Part shown: in pieces, positions 7,803 to 16,188 of the stretch
Layout: every line of letters begins with the position of its first letter
Numbering within the stretch: the stretch's first letter is position 1
DNA from: Parvularcula marina
GTDB lineage: Bacteria; Pseudomonadota; Alphaproteobacteria; Caulobacterales; Parvularculaceae
NCBI RefSeq assembly: GCF_003399445.1
Contig: NZ_QUQO01000001.1
Span: 682,001-746,000 of the forward strand
Reading direction: 5' to 3'
DNA length: 64,000 bases
The notes under the pieces: model-generated
Databases searched by the model: none
What the model was told of the DNA's origin: nothing
What the model saw: the letters and a program-made list of their open reading frames with translations, nothing else
Position numbers and translations under genes: made by a program

Positions 7803-8857
7803 ATATCCGATGGCGGCGGGCTTGCCGGGAAAACCTTTGACCCGGGAAGGACAAGTCGCCAGCTGAACCCCTCCGGATCATAGCTGACCTCAACTTTTCC
7901 CTCTAATGTGTGCTCCGCCATCTGACGAATAACGAATTCACCAAAACCACCTTCATCGGGAGCGACAACAGGCGGCCCGCCGAACTCGCGCCAAGTGATC
8001 TCCAGCGACGGCTTCTCGTCCTTGCCGAGCCGCCAATCGAGTTTCACCATCCCGGTTTCATTCGAGAGAGCGCCATGGGTGACAGCATTCAGCCCAAGCT
8101 CATGAAGCGCCATTCCTAGAGCAGACGCCGCCTTGTCTTCGATCAACACATGTGGACCGGTACAGAAAATCCGCTCATCGGCGCCGCCCTCCATATAAGG
8201 GTGCAGATGCGTCGCAAGCAGCGCCGTCATCGGCGCACAGCGCCATTCATGCTGCATCAGCAGGTCCTGATTGCGCGCCAATGACCCGATCCGGTCAGCG
8301 AATTTGTCGACGAACTGCCTATCTGTCGACGATTTACGGCCCGAGACGCGCGCCATGCTCTGCACCAGTGCCAGCATGCTTTTCGTACGTTGATGGGTCT
8401 CCCCCAATAAATAGCGCACCCGTTCTTCAGCCTGCTTGTGCTCGGTTATGTCGAGCAAGGCCAGCATCGCCGTTTTCGGAATCCGCTTGCCGGACCCCTT
8501 TTCTTCCGCGAATTCAACTTGCTTGCGAACATTCACCCAACGGATGATTTCGCCCTTTTTGTCGATGATCCGGTGCGTGATATCCATGACGTGGCCGGAG
8601 GTGGGATCGAACAGCTTGTTGAGCTGCGCCGTCACGGCCGCCCTGTCCCCCGGATAGATGCGGTTATGCAGATCGGAGCGGCTGATTTTTTCATCCGGGA
8701 GGAAACCGAAGAGCTCCGCCGCGCGCGGATCAAGAACAACCTCATCCCGCAAGTAATCAATCGTGCCAGTACCGAGACGCGCGACATCCACCGCAAGCGC
8801 CATAGTTTCGGGCGAAATTGTGGCGAATCGTGACGGAGGTTTGACGGTGGAGTTCAT
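7799..8857 (-). CDS. PAS-containing HWE-type sensor histidine kinase with altered H-box
   Basis: A soluble sensor kinase of 352 residues with no membrane segment. A PAS fold spans about residues 20-140 (AAELFGFLPDEKISRSDL, then IIRWVNVRK and LLDITEHK). A dimerisation and phosphotransfer helix pair follows around 145-200, then an ATPase domain with HELGLNAVTHGALS and the WRE of the HWE family. In the H-box the usual NHR-x-KN reads H155-Q-R-T-K-S. The normal histidine position is therefore Gln and a histidine lies one residue earlier. No response regulator adjoins it; a Crp/Fnr gene is divergent. The trigger is unknown. Confidence 0.85.
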   Translation of the reverse strand: MNSTVKPPSRFATISPETMALAVDVARLGTGTIDYLRDEVVLDPRAAELFGFLPDEKISRSDLHNRIYPGDRAAVTAQLNKLFDPTSGHVMDITHRIIDKKGEIIRWVNVRKQVEFAEEKGSGKRIPKTAMLALLDITEHKQAEERVRYLLGETHQRTKSMLALVQSMARVSGRKSSTDRQFVDKFADRIGSLARNQDLLMQHEWRCAPMTALLATHLHPYMEGGADERIFCTGPHVLIEDKAASALGMALHELGLNAVTHGALSNETGMVKLDWRLGKDEKPSLEITWREFGGPPVVAPDEGGFGEFVIRQMAEHTLEGKVEVSYDPEGFSWRLVLPGSKVFPASPPPSDI

Positions 8858-9004
8858 ATAAACTTCCTGAACGGATCGTCATGATCATAACGAACCTTCG
8901 CAAACCCTGCGAGAGTGCGGGTTATAACATAGATCAATCTTGTGTGAGTTTTTCAAAATAGGGTCTCCCCGGAACTTGCCGGTGCTGGTCTATGTTTCAA
9001 CTGC

Positions 9005-9775
9005 ATGAGCCTGAACTTTGAAAATATCGACGCCCCCTGTGAGGATGTGAAAAGCTGTATTGCGGAGAAATTCCGCAGGATCGGCCTCATCTCGAATGAG
9101 CACCTTCGCCTGCTGGCGAAGTTTGAGGACAATCCGGCGGAGATCCGTGCCGGGACAGAAATTCTGTCGCAGGATAATCCGACCAATGAGTTCTTTGTGA
9201 TCAACAAGGGCTGGGTTGTCAGCTCCATGAAGAACATCACCGGTGTGAACACCGTAATCGATATCCATCACCCCGGTGATATCGTCGGCGTCTCGCAACT
9301 GCCTTATGAAAGCTCGCCTTATAGTTCGGTGACGGCGACCAATTGCGTTATCTGCCCGTTTCCGCGGAACAGCCTTGATGACTTGCTCAAAATATCGCCG
9401 CGCCTTTCTGGCATGTTCCAGACCGTGTGCATGATCGAGCAGGCGATCTTGCATGACCGCATCGCGATGATGTCAGCCAGCGAAGCGCATGTGCGTCTGT
9501 GCCACTTCCTGTTGCAGACCTTCAGCCGCCTCAAATTCATGAATAGCGACCTGACGGACCGATTCTACTGCCCGCTGAACCAGCGGACGATTGGCGAGGC
9601 CATCGGCGTCACCAGCGTTCATGTCAGCCGGACCTTTGCCAAGCTGGCCGAGATGGGGCTGATCGAGCGGAACCGGAATTTCGTGCGCTTTGTCGACTGG
9701 CAGCGGGCGGTCAAATTCACCGGCTTCACCGACCGCTATGAGAATGTCGATGTTGCCTGGCTGCCGGACGCGTAA
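9005..9775 (+). CDS. Crp/Fnr family transcriptional regulator
   Basis: A 256-residue regulator with an N-terminal cyclic-nucleotide-like beta-barrel (EILSQDNPTNEFFVINKGWV, then HHPGDIVGVSQL) at about residues 45-130, a dimer helix, and a C-terminal winged helix-turn-helix (QRTIGEAIGVTSVHVSRTFAKL) at about 197-218. There is no N-terminal four-cysteine pattern of true FNR, so direct oxygen sensing by a 4Fe-4S cluster is not supported. It is transcribed away from the HWE kinase across a 147-base gap that could hold both promoters. The ligand and targets cannot be told from sequence. Confidence 0.88.
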   Translation: MSLNFENIDAPCEDVKSCIAEKFRRIGLISNEHLRLLAKFEDNPAEIRAGTEILSQDNPTNEFFVINKGWVVSSMKNITGVNTVIDIHHPGDIVGVSQLPYESSPYSSVTATNCVICPFPRNSLDDLLKISPRLSGMFQTVCMIEQAILHDRIAMMSASEAHVRLCHFLLQTFSRLKFMNSDLTDRFYCPLNQRTIGEAIGVTSVHVSRTFAKLAEMGLIERNRNFVRFVDWQRAVKFTGFTDRYENVDVAWLPDA

Positions 9776-9831
9776 GCGCGTCTGGCTAGCCTCCCCTTCC
9801 CTAGACCCTCGACTAGCGCTACTCCCGCGCG

Positions 9832-11265
9832 ATGACGAAAAATGCGCATCTGATCGGAATCTGCGGGGCCGGCATGTCGGCGGTCGCCCATCTTCTCCAG
9901 GAACAGGGCTGGGCCGTTAGCGGCAGTGACGAAGGCGCCTATCCGCCGGTCTCAACCTATCTTGAGAAGATCGGCCTTGAGCCGATGATCGGGCACCGGG
10001 CAGAGAATATCCCCGACCCGGTTGACCTCATCGTCATCGGCAAGCACGCAAAGTTGATCCCCGAAAGCAATGACGAAGTCCGTGCCGCGCTGGAGCAGCA
10101 TAAGGACAAGGTCAAGAGCTTCCCTGAGGTGCTGGCCGACTTGACCGCGACTCGCGAGCGCATGGTAGTTGCCGGCTCATACGGCAAGTCGACCCTCACC
10201 ACACTGATCACCCATTGCCTTGCCCATGCCGGCAAGGCGCCCGGCTGGTTCATCGGCGCCATTCCAAAAGGCTTTGAGCATTCGGCCAGCATGGGCGGCG
10301 ACGGTCCGTTCATTTTCGAGGGGGACGAATATCCGAGCGCCAATTGGGACGACCGGTCGAAATTCCTGCATTATCTTCCGCAGACGGTGCTTCTTAGCTC
10401 CGCCACCCATGACCACGTCAATATCTATCCGACGCTTGCGAGCTACCACGCCCCCTTCCAGCAATTGCTGACCGGCCTAGCCGAACGGCAGGGCCAGCTG
10501 ATCGCCTGCATGGATGAGCAGTATGCGGCGAATTTTCTTCATGCCTATCCCGGCCCGAAACTCAGCTATGGGCTTTGCAAGGGCTGCAATTACAGCGCGG
10601 CCAATATCGTGCTGGGCGATCCCGCGGCGGGTGAGCCGACGCGCTTTGACCTGCTGGTCGGCTATGAGGTCTATCCGGGGTTCACGACGACAGAACTGGG
10701 ACGCCACGCCGTCCAGAATATCTGCGGGGCTGCCGCCTATCTTCTGGGTCAAGAGCTTCTGACCCCGGATGAGCTGCGCGCCGCCATTGCCGATTTCCGG
10801 GGGCTGAACCGCCGCCTTGACCGCAAAGCGCCCGCAAGCCGTCTCGTCATCTATGAGGGCTTCGGCTCATCTTACGAGAAAGCCCGCGCGGCGATCGGTG
10901 CGATCCGCGAGCATTACCCTGCCCGGCGCCTGACCGTGATGTTCGAGCCGCACACCTTCACCTGGCGCAATCGTGCCGCGCTCGGGCAATACGACACCGC
11001 CTTTGATGATACCGGTACGGTCTGGCTTTTTGCGCCCCCGACCCATGGCGAGGGCAGCCACGATCAGGCGAGCCTGGAGGAGATTGAATCCCGCGTCCGT
11101 GCCCGGCATTCTGACGTGCGCAGCTTCACCGGCGACGCCATGGGTGAAATCCTTGCCGATGCAGACCCGCAAGAGGACGTAATTCTGGTATTATCTTCAG
11201 GTAGTTTTGGCGGAAATCTCAGCCAGTTCCTGAAGGATGCGGAGACGCATTTCCCCAGCGATTGA
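9832..11265 (+). CDS. mpl: UDP-N-acetylmuramate:L-alanyl-gamma-D-glutamyl-meso-diaminopimelate ligase
   Basis: Mpl reuses murein tripeptide released from old peptidoglycan by joining it to UDP-MurNAc in the cytoplasm. It has 477 residues with the N-terminal HLIGICGAGMSAVAHLL nucleotide-sugar loop, the Mur ligase P-loop GSYGKSTL at 115-122, the FEGDEYPSANWDDRSKF segment typical of Mpl rather than MurC, and the C-terminal FEPHTFTWR. It is outside the dcw cluster, as expected for a recycling ligase. Three secreted YbjN-like genes follow on the same strand. Confidence 0.92.
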   Translation: MTKNAHLIGICGAGMSAVAHLLQEQGWAVSGSDEGAYPPVSTYLEKIGLEPMIGHRAENIPDPVDLIVIGKHAKLIPESNDEVRAALEQHKDKVKSFPEVLADLTATRERMVVAGSYGKSTLTTLITHCLAHAGKAPGWFIGAIPKGFEHSASMGGDGPFIFEGDEYPSANWDDRSKFLHYLPQTVLLSSATHDHVNIYPTLASYHAPFQQLLTGLAERQGQLIACMDEQYAANFLHAYPGPKLSYGLCKGCNYSAANIVLGDPAAGEPTRFDLLVGYEVYPGFTTTELGRHAVQNICGAAAYLLGQELLTPDELRAAIADFRGLNRRLDRKAPASRLVIYEGFGSSYEKARAAIGAIREHYPARRLTVMFEPHTFTWRNRAALGQYDTAFDDTGTVWLFAPPTHGEGSHDQASLEEIESRVRARHSDVRSFTGDAMGEILADADPQEDVILVLSSGSFGGNLSQFLKDAETHFPSD

Positions 11266-11323
11266 AGCATTGCTTCCCCCCTTGGGGACCGTTAACCTCT
11301 TCCCCTGTGAAGAGGGGGCCAAC

Positions 11324-11935
11324 ATGAAATCTTTTGCCATTCTGGTGAGTGCCGCAGCGGGCCTTTTGGGCGCTGCTTTTGCCCAGCCGGTGACCGAACC
11401 GACAGGCGTCGTCCCCAATCTCTCTTTCGAGAATATCGAGCCGGTGATCCGCAGCTTTGATGAATCAATCACCACGGTGAACCAGAACGGCGTCCGCCTG
11501 ATCCGGATCGAGAGCCGGGGCCGCGTCGTCCTTCTTCAGGAAAATGGCTGTACGCGCGGCGGCTGTGCGGGCCTGATGATCTTTGCCGGTTTCGATGAGA
11601 CGACCGATCTTGAGACCATCAACCAGTTCAATGCGACAACACCCTCCCAGCGCGCCCTCCTCGATCAGGACGGCCGGGTCGTGCTTCTCCATTACGTGAT
11701 CGGTGATTTCGGCGTCACCCGCGGCTCGCTGATCGTGAATATCGGCGCCTTCTTTGCCGGGATCGACAAATGGCAGGAAGATTTCTCGCGCGGCGTCCTC
11801 GTCAAATCGGTGAATTTCGATCCCCTGCTCGATGAGAATGCCATCGCCGAAAGCCATATTTCGCGCGAAGTGCTTGATTTGCTTTGGGAAGATCCCTCGC
11901 TCTATAATCAGGCCAAGACGCAGGAGGCTCGCTGA
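11324..11935 (+). CDS. Secreted YbjN-domain protein, first of three tandem paralogues
   Basis: A 203-residue protein with a signal peptide (MKSFAILVSAAAGLLGAAFA, then Q). The mature part matches the YbjN pattern shared by the next two genes: a CTRGGCAGL cysteine pair, an INQFN helix, then YVIGDFGVTRGSL. YbjN folds resemble type III secretion chaperones, but the role of secreted forms is unknown. The ATG at 11324 follows GAGGGGG at a good distance. A longer reading from 11237 would lack the signal peptide at its start. A small hairpin (11296-11315) covers part of the ribosome site. Confidence 0.8.
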   Translation: MKSFAILVSAAAGLLGAAFAQPVTEPTGVVPNLSFENIEPVIRSFDESITTVNQNGVRLIRIESRGRVVLLQENGCTRGGCAGLMIFAGFDETTDLETINQFNATTPSQRALLDQDGRVVLLHYVIGDFGVTRGSLIVNIGAFFAGIDKWQEDFSRGVLVKSVNFDPLLDENAIAESHISREVLDLLWEDPSLYNQAKTQEAR

Positions 11936-11937
11936 TC

Positions 11938-12558
11938 ATGCCCCGTTCCCTGACCGCCCTTTTCGCTGGCGTGATGGTCCTGATGCTGTCAGGCCCGGCT
12001 GCCGCGCAACTCGTCAGTGAACCGAGAAAACTGATCGGCATCAACTTCAACGATCTCGAAGCCCTCGCGGTTGAAAGTGGCTGGGGTACCGAGCGCATCA
12101 CACAGGACGGCGACAGCGTACTCGTCGTCAATATCAAGGGCCGCCGGGTCGTGATGTGGCCGCGCGCCTGCGACAGCGAAGGCCGCTGCGGCGGGCTTTA
12201 TCTCTTCTCGCTGATCCCGTCACAGGCATCCTCGGCGCTAACCAATGGGTTTAATGTTCAGTACAACCCCGCCCGCGCCACTTTGCGCGATGGGCAGGTC
12301 GTGCTCGACCGCTATATCATCGGCGATTTCGGTGTGACCCGTGGCGGGCTGTCGATCGAGCTGCAGGTACAGGCCCAGCTGATTGATGACTGGTGGGACT
12401 ATGCCAAGGCGCACAAGATCCGCGGCACCGCCGTCTCTTTCAACCCGCTGCTTGAGGAGCTGCCGCCCGTGACGGCCGTGACCTCACATTTCGAAGATCT
12501 CAAATTTGCCGCCCCGCTGCTCGACCAGATCGCCAGCGGCAACGGCCCGCGTGACTAG
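11938..12558 (+). CDS. Secreted YbjN-domain protein, second of three tandem paralogues
   Basis: A 206-residue protein with a signal peptide ending near GPAAAQ. It shares with its neighbours the cysteine pair CDSEGRCGGLYLFSLIP, the FNVQYNPARA helix end and YIIGDFGVTRGGL, and ends in a Pro-Leu-rich tail. It starts two bases after the stop of the first paralogue, with its ribosome site (AGGAGG) inside that gene, so the two are co-translated. Function is unknown. Divergence from its neighbours suggests old duplications. Confidence 0.8.
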   Translation: MPRSLTALFAGVMVLMLSGPAAAQLVSEPRKLIGINFNDLEALAVESGWGTERITQDGDSVLVVNIKGRRVVMWPRACDSEGRCGGLYLFSLIPSQASSALTNGFNVQYNPARATLRDGQVVLDRYIIGDFGVTRGGLSIELQVQAQLIDDWWDYAKAHKIRGTAVSFNPLLEELPPVTAVTSHFEDLKFAAPLLDQIASGNGPRD

Positions 12559-12570
12559 GAGTCCCGAGTG

Positions 12571-13203
12571 ATGAAAAAATTGCTGCTCGCCGTTCTGGCC
12601 CTGAGCCTCTTCACCCCGGCCTATGCCAAATCCGACCTGCCCGGCGCCGATGAGGTGATGAGCTTTTCACTCGATGAACTCGTCACCCTGATCAAGGATG
12701 CCGGCTGGCAGGCAGAGCCCTTCAATGAGGACAGCCTGACGGGCGTGACCCTGACCATCGGCACGCGCCAGCTTGCGCTGGTCCCGACGGCCTGCGTCTC
12801 CAGTGGCAATTGCAAGGGGCTTTATACCTATGCCCTGATCCCGGATAATCCGGGTGCGGCGGATCTCAACAAGTTCAACCTCAGCCACAACCCGGCCCGC
12901 GCCATTACCCAGAACGGCACGCTGGTCCTCGATAATTACATTGTCGGTGATTACGGCGTCGTGCGCGGCAGTCTTGCTGTGCACCTGCTGGTGCAGGCCA
13001 GCCTGATCGATGCGTGGTGGCAGTTCCGTCAGGGTGACAAGAACGAAATCGACCTGTCAAAAAGCGTCGCCTTCTCGCCACTTGGCGAGCCTGCACTGCC
13101 GCTCGGCATGGCCGGGATCGACATCAAGCCGCTCGACATGCCGGAGACACACCGCTTCCACATGCTGCAGGCGAATGCGAGCCGGATCAATTCTCTGGAC
13201 TGA
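12571..13203 (+). CDS. Secreted YbjN-domain protein, third of three tandem paralogues
   Basis: A 210-residue protein with a short signal peptide (MKKLLLAVLALSLFTPAYA). It repeats the pattern CVSSGNCKGLYTYALIPD, FNLSHNPARA and YIVGDYGVVRGSL. An AGGAG at about 12557 precedes both a GTG (12568) and the ATG (12571); ATG is chosen because it gives a standard signal peptide start. The gene ends the three-gene run and is followed 20 bases later by the end of a convergent gene. Function is unknown. Confidence 0.8.
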   Translation: MKKLLLAVLALSLFTPAYAKSDLPGADEVMSFSLDELVTLIKDAGWQAEPFNEDSLTGVTLTIGTRQLALVPTACVSSGNCKGLYTYALIPDNPGAADLNKFNLSHNPARAITQNGTLVLDNYIVGDYGVVRGSLAVHLLVQASLIDAWWQFRQGDKNEIDLSKSVAFSPLGEPALPLGMAGIDIKPLDMPETHRFHMLQANASRINSLD

Positions 13204-13222
13204 TCCGCACAAAGAACGCACT

Positions 13223-14005
13223 CTATTCCGATAGCTCTCTGCACTTCTCAGGCAAAATTCTGAGTTGATAGTTTGGAACATCTGTCATCAGCAATAATAA
13301 GGACGCCTCTTCGGGTCGCTCGCGAGGAGAAGTATTGCTGATCTGGAAACCGTACTGTTTTGACAACTGACCTTCTGTCGGACTCCAGAACTGCGCGAAG
13401 ACATCATAGCCAAGCGCCACATTTTCTTTTACGCAACCAAGGACGACACCTGAGTCATAGATAATCTTCTTCCTATCTGGGCGATCCCTGAACAGATTAT
13501 TTTCTCGATCAACGACTTCATCACGTCGCTCCGCCGAATTTGAGCCGAACGGCGCATTCGCCGGCCCGCCGTGCCAACCAATCAACGTGTCTTTCTGTAA
13601 ATATATTTCGTCGGCTATGCCAAGAATATAATTCGCACAGCTACTAAAACAGTAAGGCCACACAAATACGCGAACATGCGCACCATCAATATGCTCAACA
13701 ATCTCCATGAAGAGTTCGACATTGCCGCCAAGGCTATTCACAACAAAATCTATGAGATCTCGATCGGAAACGGCTGGTAATAGATCCGTCAGATCTTCTT
13801 TTTCGAAGCCATCCTGTGCACAGATGACGAAGCGCTTTGATCCAGTTTTTTCATCCGTAGACACATGGCTGACTGTTAAGACACTCTTGCCATTTAGCGC
13901 CTCCTGATCTTCACAGAAATATCTTGGATCGAAGCTTTCTGGCCCTACCTTTTCAGGCACCGCTTGAAGTTGAATGAAAGCTAGAGCAGGCAAAATCCAG
14001 GGCAT
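13223..14005 (-). CDS. Periplasmic ClpP/crotonase-fold protein (COG3904-like)
   Basis: A 260-residue protein with a hydrophobic N-terminus (PWILPALAFIQLQAV) that looks like a signal peptide. The central part has a ClpP-like core: VVNSLGGNVELFMEI resembles the oxyanion loop and FSSCANYILGIADEIYL the nucleophile helix, with Ser before Cys-Ala, then TLIGWHGG. This matches predicted periplasmic proteins related to SppA and ClpP. Whether it is an active protease is not shown. Base composition is visibly more AT-rich than its neighbours and the spacing on both sides is loose, which may mean later acquisition. Confidence 0.65.
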   Translation of the reverse strand: MPWILPALAFIQLQAVPEKVGPESFDPRYFCEDQEALNGKSVLTVSHVSTDEKTGSKRFVICAQDGFEKEDLTDLLPAVSDRDLIDFVVNSLGGNVELFMEIVEHIDGAHVRVFVWPYCFSSCANYILGIADEIYLQKDTLIGWHGGPANAPFGSNSAERRDEVVDRENNLFRDRPDRKKIIYDSGVVLGCVKENVALGYDVFAQFWSPTEGQLSKQYGFQISNTSPRERPEEASLLLLMTDVPNYQLRILPEKCRELSE

Positions 14006-14152
14006 CGCGAAACCATTGTTTCTACAGATATACGAACCCTAGCTCAGAATAGCCCAAGCACAAAAATCCCTCTGCACCACCACAGGACAGCTAGCTCTCG
14101 CCTGAAAATTACATCAGAAAGCGTGAAAGCCAGATGTAATTCTGGTCATGCA

Positions 14153-14176
14153 CCTGACCTCATGATGAAGGTCAGG
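14153..14176. repeat. Hairpin downstream of ilvE
   Basis: CCTGACCT (14153-14160) and AGGTCAGG (14169-14176) form an 8-base stem with an 8-base loop in the 215-base gap between the ClpP-like gene and ilvE. It lies just past the ilvE stop on the minus strand, but no clear T-run follows. It may be a weak terminator or a dispersed palindrome. I see no gene in this gap. Confidence 0.5.
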
Positions 14177-14220
14177 CGCGAACGGGAAATTCAGTTGCTC
14201 AGCCCAGAGAATAAGGACGC

Positions 14221-15144
14221 TTAGTTCCCCACGCGGTCGAGCCAGCCCCATTTGTCTTCCGTCGTGCCGTCAAAGAGGCCGAAGAAGGCTTTCTGCAGCG
14301 CTGAGGTGATCGAACGCTCACCCTTGCCGACCTCAATGCCGTCAACCTGACGGATCGGCGTGATCTCAGCAGCCGTCCCTGTAAAGAACATCTCGTCCGC
14401 GCCATAGAGCATCTCGCGCGGCATTTCCTGCTCGACGACTTCGATGCCCAGATCTTTGGCGAGGGTGATGATGCTGGCCCGCGTGATCCCGTGCAGGATC
14501 GAGGACGAGAATGGCGGGGTCATCAGCTTGCCGCCTTTGACGAGGAACAAGTTCGCGGACCCTGCCTCGGAGAGAAGCCCTTCATGGGAAAGCCCGATCC
14601 CTTCGGTGACACCGGCGCGGCGCGCCTCCATCGCGATCAGGCGCGAGGAGAGATAATTCCCGGCAAGCTTCGCACCCGCCGGAATGGTCGAGCCCGCCAG
14701 ACGCCGCCAGCTTGAGACCGCGACATCGACGCCCTTCTCGATCGCATCGGCGCCCATGTATCGGCCCCAGGGGAAGGCGGCGATCACGAAATCGTCCGGC
14801 GCATTGGCTGCCGCCGGGGACATCTCACCATAGCCGAGATAGGCATTGGTGCGGATATAGGCGGATTTTAGACCATTCTCGCGCACCGTGCGGCGCGTCG
14901 CTTCGATGATCTCATCTTCCGTGTACTTAATACCGATGCCATACATGCGGGCCGAATAGAAAAGCCGCTCGACATGCGCATCATTGCGGAAGACCACCGT
15001 GCCGTCATTGGTCTCATAGGCGCGGGAGCCCTCAAAGGCACAGGTGCCATAAAGGAGCGCATGGGTCAGGACATGGGTCGTCGCCTCCGCCCACGGAATC
15101 ATCTCCCCATTCTTCCAGATATAGTCGGCTTCCTGTATGGGCAT
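14221..15144 (-). CDS. ilvE: Branched-chain amino acid aminotransferase
   Basis: A fold-type IV PLP aminotransferase of 307 residues that makes or degrades Leu, Ile and Val in the cytoplasm. It begins MPIQEADYIWKNGEMIPW, has YGTCAFEGSRAYE, the PLP-lysine region GAKLAGNYLSSRLIAMEARR, the SEAGSANLFLVKGGKL segment and FTGTAAEITPI, all typical of IlvE. D-amino-acid transaminases share the fold but not this overall pattern. The gene is transcribed alone, divergent from mazG. Confidence 0.94.
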   Translation of the reverse strand: MPIQEADYIWKNGEMIPWAEATTHVLTHALLYGTCAFEGSRAYETNDGTVVFRNDAHVERLFYSARMYGIGIKYTEDEIIEATRRTVRENGLKSAYIRTNAYLGYGEMSPAAANAPDDFVIAAFPWGRYMGADAIEKGVDVAVSSWRRLAGSTIPAGAKLAGNYLSSRLIAMEARRAGVTEGIGLSHEGLLSEAGSANLFLVKGGKLMTPPFSSSILHGITRASIITLAKDLGIEVVEQEMPREMLYGADEMFFTGTAAEITPIRQVDGIEVGKGERSITSALQKAFFGLFDGTTEDKWGWLDRVGN

Positions 15145-15246
15145 CGCTAGCGTCTCCTCTTTCGGGACAGAATTGAGACGCGCTTTCTAACACTGGTCCC
15201 CGCCCCTGCAAGTGAGCATCTGAGGCGGACTGACAAGGAGCCGATC

Positions 15247-16053
15247 ATGGCGTTTGACCCCCCTTCCGATAGACGGTCCATCGAAGGATTACGGGCAATC
15301 ATGGCCAATTTGCGCGCGCCCGAGGGCGGCTGCCCATGGGATCTGGAACAGGATCACCGCTCGATTGCCTCCTATTGCCTCGAAGAGGCCTATGAGGTCG
15401 TTGACGCGATCGAGAACGGCACGGACCGCGACCTCTGCGAAGAACTCGGCGATCTGCTGCTTCAGGTCGTCTTTCACGCCCAGATGGCGGCCGAGCGCGG
15501 CGCCTTTGACTTTGACGATGTGGTCGAGGCGATCAGTGACAAGATGGTCCGCAGACACCCGCATGTCTTTGACAGTGATGACGGGCGCGACGCGGATGGC
15601 CAGACCGCTGCATGGGAAGAGATCAAGGCGCAGGAGAAAGCCGAACGTGGCAAGACCGAGGACGGCGTCCTTGACGGCATTCCGGTCGGCCTGCCCGCCC
15701 TCACCCGCGCGGAGAAGATTGCCAAACGCGCCATGAAGGTCGGCTTTGACTGGCCCGACTGGCGCGGCGTGACAGCGAAACTCCGCGAAGAACTCGCCGA
15801 AGTCGAAGAGGCGATCTTGGAAGAAGACGAAGCCCATATTCGCGAGGAAGTCGGCGATTTCCTCTTCACCGCAGCCTGCCTCACCCGCGCGACCAGACTC
15901 GATGGCGAGACCGTGTTGCGTGAGGCCAATGAGAAATTCCGCCGCCGCTTTGCCTCTGTCGAAGCTGGGGTCAGAGACAGCGGCCGGTCATGGGAAGAGC
16001 ACACGCTCGACCAGCTCGAAGCCTATTGGGCTGCGGGCAAAGCAAAAGAGTAA
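15247..16053 (+). CDS. mazG: Nucleoside triphosphate pyrophosphohydrolase MazG
   Basis: MazG hydrolyses (d)NTPs to monophosphates and pyrophosphate in the cytoplasm, a house-cleaning role. The 268 residues contain two MazG domains, each with metal-binding acid clusters: LEEAYEVVDAIE and EELGDLLLQVVFHAQ in the first, REELAEVEEAI and EEVGDFLFTAA in the second. The signature GGCPWDLEQDH is near the N-terminus. Length matches the E. coli enzyme. An intergenic palindrome follows the stop. Confidence 0.95.
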   Translation: MAFDPPSDRRSIEGLRAIMANLRAPEGGCPWDLEQDHRSIASYCLEEAYEVVDAIENGTDRDLCEELGDLLLQVVFHAQMAAERGAFDFDDVVEAISDKMVRRHPHVFDSDDGRDADGQTAAWEEIKAQEKAERGKTEDGVLDGIPVGLPALTRAEKIAKRAMKVGFDWPDWRGVTAKLREELAEVEEAILEEDEAHIREEVGDFLFTAACLTRATRLDGETVLREANEKFRRRFASVEAGVRDSGRSWEEHTLDQLEAYWAAGKAKE

Positions 16054-16060
16054 GATAAGG

Positions 16061-16118
16061 CCTCATCCTGAGGACCGGCAGGCCGACCTGCCTGACGGTG
16101 GACTCGAAGGACGGGGCG
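16061..16118. repeat. Dispersed alphaproteobacterial palindromic repeat
   Basis: The element begins CCTCATCCTGAGGA and ends TCGAAGGACGGGG. Inside is GGCAGG-CCGA-CCTGCC (16077-16092), a 6-base stem. The begin/end pair is the form I recall for a dispersed intergenic repeat in Rhizobiales and Caulobacterales. It follows mazG and could fold into an imperfect outer stem. Only one copy is obvious in this window. Confidence 0.65.
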
Positions 16119-16188
16119 GCTTCCCGGCAAAGCCCCCACCTCCCATTTTCCAATTGACCGCCCCGCCCCGCCCGGTACTCTAGGAGGC

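Noticed and set aside
8881-8888. ATGATCAT palindrome in the gap between the HWE kinase and the Crp/Fnr gene as an FNR/CRP box
   Set aside because: Only eight bases and lacking the TTGAT-N4-ATCAA or TGTGA-N6-TCACA pattern; chance is likely.
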